64,000 nt of DNA from Cyrtodaria siliqua (taxonomy: Eukaryota > Mollusca > Bivalvia > Adapedonta > Hiatellidae): assembly GCA_037043455.1 (NCBI GenBank), contig JAWPHD010010308.1, forward strand, positions 30,989-94,988, in the 5' to 3' direction. The notes below the pieces were generated by a model. It worked only from the letters and a program-made list of their open reading frames with translations. It had not been told where the DNA came from and made no database searches. The translations under genes were made by a program, and so were the position numbers. Below, in pieces: positions 56,935 through 64,000 of this stretch (the first letter of the stretch is position 1; each line of letters opens with the position of its first letter).

Positions 56935-57226
56935 ACAGCACAAACATAGTTGACAATAGGGCTACCGCAATGGAACGGATCGAAATAGCTTTAAATCAGG
57001 TTACATGATGTACCAGGCTAGAATCTCTATAACAAACAAGGCAGCATTAATAGGCAATATAAATATGATCATATATGTATGAATATAACAACAAAACAAT
57101 AGAAAGCCACAATGCATGTACTCATAAACTTGGCAGAAGCCAGAGGAACAAGAGAATAAATCATTACGTTAAGAAAAGACACGATTTAAGACAAACATCA
57201 AACGCTACCGTCGAATGAGGATTCAG
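56935..57226 (-). repeat. 3' tail of an RT-element copy
   Basis: On the minus strand after the stop: GGTAGCGTTTGATGTTTGTC, TCTGGCTTCTGCCAAGTTTA, TATTGCCTATTAATGCTGCC and CCGTTCCATTGCGGTAGCCC, in the order of 19935-20300. Confidence 0.7.
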
Positions 57227-57650
57227 GTAGATGTCATCTTAGGGTCCACAATATGTCCGAGCATCGCACAATCAAAGAGAAAAGCATAGTGGGGAACTGT
57301 TAATGGGTCAACCACTAAACATGCATTCAGTTGCAAATTTATAGGGTTATAACGTCTTTTGATACACTTTTGAAAAAACGTTTAATAAGTTTTGTATGAC
57401 AATGATTATGACAAAGGATCTTACAAAGTTTGTAAATCAATTCACCAAATAAGTCAGGTTGTTATAGTCCTTTTCGCAGAAGAGTCCTTAAATTACTTTT
57501 ATATTTTTAAAGTAGATCAGTGTTACGATAATAATATGTTTTTTTCGTCTATGGTAAAGGTAGTCCTGATTTAGTAGCTTTTGCATTGACACAAATATTA
57601 CGAAAAATTAACCCAACTCGGCTACAAGCTCTAGAAAAACGAATAATATA
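57227..57650 (-). pseudogene. Reverse transcriptase C-terminal part, several frameshifts
   Basis: Minus-strand pieces in order: IIRFSRACSRVG, YYYRNTDLL-stop-KYKSNLRTLLRKG, PDLFGELIYKLCKILC, LIKRFFKSVSKDVI, then after a shift NPINLQLNACLVVDPLTVPH and an end at DPKMTST. Matches the C-terminus at 19296-19934 throughout. Its tail follows at 57226-56935, then another truncated RT copy at 56510, so two copies lie head to tail. Confidence 0.82.
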
Positions 57651-57689
57651 GATATAAAAATCGAAAAGGAAAAAGTAGCATTCAAGGAC

Positions 57690-58325
57690 GACAGTCAACC
57701 ACAAACATATGACCAAGTATCAAAGACATACAGTGAGACAATCACATAAAGTTAACTGAGGTTAAGTTACCTAATGCAGGTTAAGTTTGGGGGAAATAAC
57801 CCAAAATATGACCTTGACCTTGGTAATTTTTGTCGTTTAGTGATGTACACCAATGCCAGCAATACATATGACCAAGTATCAAACAAAGAAATTAAAGTTA
57901 CCAGAAAAAGTTAACTGAGGTCGACTTACTTAACCAAACTGATGTTTAGGGTAAATAACGCAAAACATGACCTTGACCTTGGTATTTGTTGTCGTTCAGC
58001 GATGTCCACCAATGCCAACAATACATATGACCAAGTATCAAACATATAAAGTGAGGCAATCACATAAATTTGACTGAGGTTAACTACCCTAACCAACGTT
58101 AAGATTGGGGAAAATAACGCAAAATATGACCTTGACCTTGATAATTTTTGTCGTTCATTGACTTCCACCAATGCCAACAATACATATGACCAAGTATCAA
58201 AGACATAAAGTGAGGCAATCACATAAAGTTAATAGAGGTTAAGTTACCTAACCAAGGTTAAGTTACCTAACTAAGGTTAAGTTTGGGGAAAATAACGCAA
58301 ATTATGACCTTGACCTTGGTATTGT
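57690..58325. repeat. ~160-bp tandem repeat, left part
   Basis: Units of CAATACATATGACCAAGTAT, CAAAGACATAAAGTGAGGCA, TAACTGAGGTTAAGTTACC, TTTGGGGAAAATAACGCAAA, TATGACCTTGACCTTGG and TCGTTCAGTGATGTCCACCA; about four copies. It is cut at 58325 by a LINE and resumes at about 60447. Confidence 0.88.
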
Positions 58326-58789
58326 TTGTTTATACGTCCATTATTAGAGTACGGTAATGTTATTTGGGAAAACTGTACCCTAGAGCAAAATAAATCTGCT
58401 GAAGCAATACAAATCGAGGCAGCGCGAATAATGACTGGTGCAACAAAATTATGCAGTATAGCTAAACTGTATGAGGAAACGAAATGGGAAACTCTCGCTG
58501 ATAGACGTAAAAAACACAAACTCATATTATTTTACAAAATGCGTAACAGCCTTTCTCCGAATTACCTAAGTGAACTGATTCCGACTCAGGTGCATGATCG
58601 AACTGGTTATAACCTAAGAAAACATAATCACATTTTAGTTGTACCTGCGAGGACTAGTTTATACCGGGATTCTTTTCTCCCATCAGTTATTCGCAACCGG
58701 AACACCCTACACGAGGACATAAGGAACAGCGCCACCTTACAAATGTTCAAGTCATCCCTAAACTCTAACTTCTCCAAACCCCCTATATA
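58326..58789 (+). pseudogene. LINE ORF2 C-terminal region, first half
   Basis: A clean open frame FIRPLLEYGNVIWENC, EAIQIEAARIMTGATKL, ETLADRRKKHKLILFYKM, GYNLRKHN, FLPSVIRNRNTLHEDIRNS, MFKSSLNSNFSKPPIY. This is the post-RT region of a non-LTR retrotransposon. The start is a 5' truncation inside the ~160-bp tandem repeat. The frame continues at 59866 once the insertion 58790-59858 is removed. The open frame past 58790 to 58898 is insertion sequence. Confidence 0.88.
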
Positions 58790-59858
58790 TAAACTATTTT
58801 ATCACATAACGTCCCTTGTTAGCAGTGTCGAACACCCATTTAATATTTTATTGTATGACACACGTGTAATACAACCTGGAACGATTTTGATAGGTTGAGT
58901 TAAACCTGTAACACTACAAGTTTATTAACTGAAACTATTTTATTTATTACAAGTTCACCCAGATCGGAGTCATATACTTATTATTTGTGACAGCTTATAA
59001 AAACAATGCACGCTATACAAAACATTGTTGTTGGTTTGTTAAAAAGTTGGCGTAAACTGCTATTTTGTAAAGAGGTAAACACGAACTCTTTTATACGGAG
59101 CTAGACCGGGTACCATGGGCCCAATCTGGTGGAACCAAAAGTTCCCTCAGGTAAACTATTGAGTAAGTTACTGTGAAGCATAGGAGTGGTGAAAGACACA
59201 GGGCTGGTATGTATTGAATGTTTTTCTTTATTTCTAAAACATTTAACTTGCTTCTAGCGAAAACAGCATGAAAATTGAAGGTAAGCTGGAAATGCTGCAC
59301 TACTTTTTGTGAAGGACAGTTTGAAGTGTACTTTGGTCATTTTGACCTCAGAATTCAAAAAGAAGGTGTTTACTTTCAGTTTGGAAAATATTTTGGGAAA
59401 AAAAGCAGGTCAGCGAATCATCTAAGGCCCATTTTTGTGTTGCACTGGGCATGACTGATACTACATTGTGTGTGTTATTTGGCCAGCATAGTCAGGATTG
59501 GATATTTTCGGGTAGGTATTTGTTAACAACCCTATGTAAAAATAATGGTGGTCTAGGTACATACGCAACGTTATGTGTGAGACGCGACGTTACGACGTCA
59601 CATATTTCATGACGTTTTGGCGCTAAAGTGTGTCTGACGTCGTGGCGGTTCTATGTCCATCTGAATTAATTTTTACTAATTTGATTGCAAGGTTATGTGA
59701 TAAAAAGGATCTTAAACTCGTTCCCATTCCATATAAGATTTATAAAACTCGTTATGAATTATTTTTAATTTTAACTCGCCAAAAGGCTCGTTAAAATTAA
59801 AATAATTCATAACTCGTTTCATAAATCTTATATGAAATGGGAACTCGTTTAAGATCCT
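58790..59858. mobile_element. 1,069-bp insertion splitting the LINE
   Basis: Flanked by CTATATA on both sides (58783-58789 and 59859-59865). Without it and one CTATATA the LINE frame reads KPPIYWRQVLHARL without a break. Inside, TTTTATCACATAAC (58797-58810) and GTTATGTGATAAAA (59692-59705) form a 14-bp inverted repeat bounding 909 bp, followed by a 153-bp palindrome at the right edge. No recognisable protein. Confidence 0.82.
59706..59858. repeat. 153-bp near-perfect palindrome
   Basis: Arms 59706-59780 and 59785-59858 around AAAA, starting AGGATCTTAAACTCGTTCCC and ending with its inverse; only a few mismatches. It lies at the right end of the 1,069-bp insertion. Confidence 0.85.
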
Positions 59859-59865
59859 CTATATA

Positions 59866-60171
59866 CTGGAGACAAGTATTACATGCTAGACTCAGACTTG
59901 AATGTAGTTCTCTTTGTCAACATTTACACAAACGTTCCCTAATAGACAATTCAAACTGCACTTGCGGTCTAATAGAATCAGCATATCACTATTTATTAAT
60001 TTGTCCGAGATATATTGATCAAAGATGAGCTCTTTTTACACACTTACCATGAGTTTTATCTCAACAGAACTTACTGTTTGGGTCAAATAACCTTTCGGAC
60101 CAATCTAACGCCCACGTTTTCAAAAAGGTCCAGTCGTACATATTAGCAACGAAACGATTTAGAATCTAGAT
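59866..60171 (+). pseudogene. LINE ORF2 C-terminus with CCHC-like end
   Basis: WRQVLHARLRLECSSLCQHL, then IDNSNCTCGLIESAYHYLLI, CPRYIDQR, and after two stops LLFGSNNL and ILATKRFRI. The CxCG..E..H..L..C pattern is the C-terminal cysteine-histidine motif seen in many LINE ORF2 proteins. Stops at 60026-60028 and later make it inactive. The 3' end of the insertion is near 60440. Confidence 0.85.
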
Positions 60172-60446
60172 AGCAATGTGTCGAGCTTATTCCTAGGGGT
60201 ACTGATGTGACTGGTGAAATTGTTATTTTGCTTACAATCACTATTTCTAAATGTTAAATTCCATCAAATGCCATTTTAGAGCATATGCTAACATTTACAA
60301 CACATAAAATGTCAACCATATCTTATGCATTAATATGAATATTAAGGAGATGAATTTACATAAGTTTACATCGAAAGCTTGTTTTTTCAAATCCTGTACA
60401 TGTACTATTGAAACATTGTTCATCACATTTCTTGAATAAATACTGT

Positions 60447-60860
60447 TTAAACCAAGGTTAAGTTACCTAACCAAGGTTAAGTTTGGGGAAAATAAGCAAA
60501 GTACGACCTTGGCCTTGGTAATATTTGTCGTTCAGTGATGTCCACCAATGCCAACAATACATATGACCAAGTATCAAACAAAGAAAACGAGGCAAACAGA
60601 TACAGCTAACTGAGGTTAAGTTACCTAACCAAGGTTAAGTTACCTAACCAAGGTTAAGTTTTGGGAAAATAACGCAAAATATGATCTTGACCTTGATAAT
60701 TATGACGTTACGTGATGTCCCTTGACCCAACAGAGCATCTGATAAAGTTTCAGAATAATTCGACCAGCGGTTGTTGAGATATAATTGATTTAAAGTGTGG
60801 CCGCCGTCGCCGCCGGAAAAGTCACTGCTATGTCTCGCTGTCGTGTCGAGACAAAAATGA
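60447..60860. repeat. ~160-bp tandem repeat, right part
   Basis: Resumes with AACCAAGGTTAAGTTACC and ACCTTGGCCTTGGTAATATT, about two more units, ending in a GTGGCCGCCGTCGCCGCCGG piece near 60799. Confidence 0.85.
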
Positions 60861-60879
60861 ATAAAAACCGAAATAAGAC

Positions 60880-61200
60880 ATCACAAACACACAAGGGTTG
60901 ACAATAGGGCTACCGCCCTGGAACGATCAGTGGCAAAAAAGGCCGCTGGGGGTTAAAACCAAGATGGTGCACCAAACCTCACACTTACCCTACTGTCATC
61001 CCAATAAAACGGGACTATTCTCTAACTAACAAGGCAGCATTAATAGGCAATATAAGTAAAACACAAATATGCTCGTATATGTAAGTTGAGAAACATAGAC
61101 CCCATAAGAAGTTGCTCGGGGAACATCTCCTTCTAAATGGAAATAATTAAAAAAAAAGCAACAACTAAAAATCATCTCTCTTTCATAGATTTTGCTAATT
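60880..61200 (-). pseudogene. RT-element 3' end with internal deletion
   Basis: Minus strand: IISKIYERE, a piece reading GDVPRATSYGVY then SQL, then directly the 3' tail (AATGCTGCC, CGTTTTATTGGGATGACAGT, TTTTAACCCCCAGCGG, GATCGTTCCAGGGCGGTAGC). About 150 codons present in the 19296-19934 copy are deleted. Confidence 0.72.
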
Positions 61201-61210
61201 ATTCTCCATT

Positions 61211-61640
61211 TGTAGAAATGAGAAAAATTGTCCTATAGAAATCTCAGTACCCAAACGCAATGGCGCCGTAGATCCGCACTGTACCACAAATAGCAAATTA
61301 ACTATACAATGGAAAAAAACTATACACGACAGAAAGAGTGGTGAACTCAGAGTTACCGACTAGGAACGGTCAGTGGACAATATGACCCGCCAGTTAGCTT
61401 ACATCGATTTTAAGTGCACACAACCTCGCTATTATCTTGTCTTCAGCGCATAATACGAAACACCTCAGAATGTATCCAGAGTTGTTCTGAACAACCTCAG
61501 CAGTTGCAGCCCAAGAGAAACAAATCTAAGGTACGACCAGAAAACCCGAGGGACAAAGGTTCATGAATCAACCTCCCCTTTCAGTGTTTCAGAAGTCCCG
61601 GAGTTCCATGAGGTTGTTCGGTCAACTTAAATCGAGAAGA
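61211..61640 (-). repeat. RT-associated repeat R-A, copy 3
   Basis: The longest match to 6640-7110, including CAACCTCGCTATTATCTTGT and ACAAATCTAAGGTACGACCAG. It follows the RT core at 61650-61905 on the minus strand. Confidence 0.65.
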
Positions 61641-61649
61641 CAAGCGACA

Positions 61650-61905
61650 ATATCAGAATATTAGATTTTTTGAGTTGAAGTTAGTTTCAACCATAGTAGA
61701 AAAGAAGGGTTGTCAATGTTCACTATGTTATCCATAAAACGGGAGGTGTCATTAAAGGCTTCAATTACATCTGCCTAAGTATCTTATCAAAGATTCAACA
61801 TAAAATCTCTGCGACAAGAGGTGCACCGTTCGTACCCATGTGGATACCAACACCTCGTCTATAAACGGTAGTTCCATACCTGATGAAAACATTAGAAACA
61901 AGAGC
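61650..61905 (-). pseudogene. Reverse transcriptase core, decayed
   Basis: Minus-strand pieces NVFIRYGTTVYRRGVGIHMG, TNGAPLVAEI, then in another frame EAFNDTSRFMDNIVNIDNPS, and ACLLDLS. The first D of YLDD is kept but the block reads FMDN, and PMGT has become HMGT. Upstream it is cut at about 61898 by an AGAGCTGTCGG element. Confidence 0.78.
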
Positions 61906-62368
61906 TGTCGGAGGACAGCGTAGCTTGACTATTTCGAATTTTCAGAGAACAAGAAATGATACACCCGGCATACCATTAGAAAAAACAAAGTGAAAACAAA
62001 GGGGCGAGCTGGATGTGCTAAGAAGGAAAACATTGGCATTTTCATTAAATCTAGGGCCACAATTTTTCTGTGATGACACGTAGTAATTTCATAATAACCC
62101 TTTCAAAGGATACATAATGCAAATTTTATAAGCTGAATTTTTGAAGAAAATATGTTAAAAGTATTATGTAAATGCATTTGACCGTTGACCCCTTTGTGAC
62201 CTTGACCTTTCATCCAATGATCTTGAACTCAATAGATACGATCATCGTCCCATTTATAATAAAGTATGTAAGTTTTATGATGATTGGATAAAACATGTTA
62301 TTTACAATTTGTGACCATGAACTTTGACCTATAGACCCCATAAGATCCTTCGAACAGTCGAGATAAAA
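61898..62368. mobile_element. AGAGCTGTCGG element, copy 3, short form
   Basis: Starts ACAAGAGCTGTCGGAGGACA with GCTTGACTATTTCGAA and ends CTTCGAACAGTCGAGATAAAA. 470 bp. The body contains GTGACCTTGACCTTTCATCC and GTGACCATGAACTTTGACCT, in place of the G-rich units of the first copy. Confidence 0.78.
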
Positions 62369-63519
62369 ATATCAAATTATTTGTAAAGTTTGAACCTGGA
62401 GCTAGGTCCACAAAGGTGGGCAAGAAGCCTAGGGTCCACGCTGGTTGGATGGTTGTATCCGTCTGTTAATTCCCAGTAAGTGTATATATGGTAGGGATCT
62501 CAACGGTTTACAAGTTATGATCCAGGGGCTATGTCACCAGGGGTGGGGAAGGAGTACAGGGTTTATTCTGGTTGGATGTTTGTATCCGTCTGTTCATGCC
62601 CAGTAAGTGTATATATATTTATAGGGTGGGGGATCTCAATGGTTTCCAAGTTATGACCGAGGGGCTATGTCCCCAGGGGTGGGGAAGGAGACCGGGGTCT
62701 ATGCTGGTTGGGTGGTTATAGGGTGGGGATCTCAATGGTTTCCAAGTTATGACCGAGGGGCTATGTCCCCAGGGGTGGGGAAGCAACCCGTTGTCTATGC
62801 TGGTTGGGTGGTTGTATCTGACTGTTCATGCCCAGTAAGTGTATATATGGTTATAGTGTTACTAATTTATGACTCAGGGGCCCCACCCGCACCCTCATAT
62901 TTCACCTATTGTGACCCTCAATATCTAAGCTGCAGCCATTTTTGTTTCGGAGAAGAAGATTTTGAAGTGTTTTTCCTATATACTTCTATGTAAAAATGAA
63001 CTTTTTTACCAATTCAGGGGCCATAATTTTGTCAAAATGAATGGAAGAGTTATGGGGATTGATGGATAAGGTACAGAATTTGATGTGAAACAGAAGTTTA
63101 AACTTTAAGGTAAAGACAAGACAATCCAAGGGCCATAACTTTGTCAAAATGAAAGGAAGAGTTATGGGGATTGTTGGATAAGGTGCAGAATTTGATGGGA
63201 AACATTAGTATAACGATTTAATGCAATAGCTTGAGTAGTTTTAAAGTTATAAATCTATTGCACAAAAACTTTAAGGTAAATACATAACAATCAAAGGGCC
63301 ATATCGTCAAAATGCAAGGAAGAGTTATGGGGATTGTTGGGTAAGGTGCAGAATTTGATGGGAAACATTAGTATAAAGTTTTAATGCAATAGCTTCAGTA
63401 GTATTGAAGTTATAATCTATTGCACAAAAACTTTAAGGTGAAGCTGCGGACGCCAGTGCCAACGCCAACGTCAACGCCGACGCCGACGCCGTGGTGAGTA
63501 GGATAGTCGAGCTAAAAAC
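62369..63519. mobile_element. AGAGCTGTCGG element, 3' portion with two tandem blocks
   Basis: 62390-62880 holds about four units of GGGGTGGGGAAGGAG, TATGCTGGTTGGGTGG and GATCTCAATGGTTTCCAAGT. 63005-63440 holds three units of GGGCCATAACTTTGTCAAAA, TGGAAGAGTTATGGGGATTG and GGTGCAGAATTTGATG. It ends with GACGCCGACGCCG and ATAGTCGAGCTAAAAA. The frame at 62667-62993 is repeat-driven. Confidence 0.75.
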
Positions 63520-63564
63520 ACTTTGATATTGTAACAGAGCAACAATGTTGATTTTTATGTGGCG

Positions 63565-63720
63565 AAAGTTTTTTTTTGGAATGAGAGCAATACAATTGTC
63601 TTTGATAAGGTTGTGTGGTAAGGTTGTGTGGTAAGGTTTTATATAGTGTGGAAAAGTCATAGATGAGTTTTGACGTTTATTGCCATTGTTATCAAGAATG
63701 TCTCTTGAATTTGTAATAGC
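63565..63720 (-). pseudogene. Reverse transcriptase N-terminal fragment
   Basis: Minus strand NSRDILDNNGNKRQNSS, then in the shifted frame YDFSTLYKTLPHNL, the first conserved RT block with its catalytic Asp in DFSTLY. A short duplication (CCACACAACCTTA twice) shifts the frame after it. It is upstream, on the minus strand, of the RT core at 61905, with AGAGCTGTCGG elements between, so the two may be halves of one copy. Confidence 0.6.
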
Positions 63721-63811
63721 CGACATACAACAACAAACAGTTTGCAAATTTCCAAATTGCCAAAATGGCACCATAAATGCATAGGGTAAAATTGAAACAG
63801 CCTTTCTAAAC

Positions 63812-64000
63812 AAGAGCTGTCGGAGAACAGCGCAGCTCGACTATTCGATTTTTCAAAGAATAATAAATTTAGAGCTAGTATATACCATCAGAAAACAAGG
63901 CTACAACAATGTGGGGTGGGGTTGGGAGCACAACATAACTATGTGTAAGAATTGACCAAAACTACACAGAAATATGTAAAAAAAAAAAAAAAAAAAGAAT
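63812..64000. mobile_element. AGAGCTGTCGG element, copy 4, cut by the window end
   Basis: ACAAGAGCTGTCGGAGAACA, GCAGCTCGACTATTCGATTT, then GTGTAAGAATTGACCAAAAC and ACACAGAAATATGTAAAAAA as in 32153-33751, running out of the window in a poly-A run. Confidence 0.82.

Noticed and set aside
63433..63813. 126-codon minus-strand frame as one protein
   Set aside because: Its end is the GACGCC-type run of the AGAGCTGTCGG element; only the DFSTLY-containing part at 63565-63720 looks like RT, and in a shifted frame.

Overview
This window looks like nuclear DNA of an animal, most probably a bivalve mollusc. It is AT-rich and has no operons or ribosome-binding-site spacing. It carries a tRNA-derived SINE with a 12-bp target duplication, 5'-truncated LINEs, many short inverted-repeat elements, and dispersed sequences of a kind common in bivalve genomes, such as the AGAGCTGTCGG element and the ACCTTGACCTTGG-type repeats. 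The bivalve assignment is inference from repeat character. I found no host gene with a convincing intact coding sequence; every recognisable protein fragment belongs to a mobile element.

Layout. 1-8.5 kb: a LINE endonuclease remnant, SINE copies, hairpin repeats and a reverse-transcriptase (RT) remnant. 8.5-9.9 kb: a 396-bp miniature LTR element (TRIM) whose 144-bp LTRs each contain a tRNA-like Pol III promoter, followed by a 1-kb minisatellite. 10.66-12.34 kb: a Tc1/mariner element with TA duplications and a broken transposase. 14.0-15.0 kb: a 280-bp tandem repeat with a tRNA-like core. 19.3-20.5 kb: RT C-terminus plus 3' tail. 22.6-28.3 kb: two MITEs, then a minisatellite cluster built on a ~35-bp unit. 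28.65-30.55 kb: a 1.9-kb insertion with 95-bp inverted arms that holds a SINE split by a TA-flanked MITE. 31-37 kb: minisatellites, G-rich repeats and a 459-bp perfect AATG array inside or beside AGAGCTGTCGG elements. 39.0-40.76 kb: a LINE 3' end interrupted by two MITEs, one with a partial MADF/Myb-like exon.

The main feature is at 42,532-52,236: a complete 9,705-bp foldback-type transposon. It is bounded by a perfect 9-bp direct repeat (ACATTAATT), has ends starting GGGTCCGTGAAG in inverted orientation, and has two opposed arms of 69-bp tandem repeats (about 55 and 60 units) around a 1.67-kb centre. Each 69-bp unit contains a 13-bp dyad. No transposase is visible inside, so it should be non-autonomous. 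The arms are open in more than one frame on both strands only because 69 is a multiple of 3.

52.2-64 kb: two more MITEs (one a 520-bp near-perfect palindrome with TTAA duplications), a 21-bp minisatellite, several more copies of the same RT family, and a LINE that landed in a ~160-bp tandem repeat and was itself split by a 1.07-kb insertion. Removing that insertion restores the LINE reading frame. The window ends inside another AGAGCTGTCGG element.

The genes do not work together as a pathway. The window records nested insertion, tandem expansion and inverted duplication.
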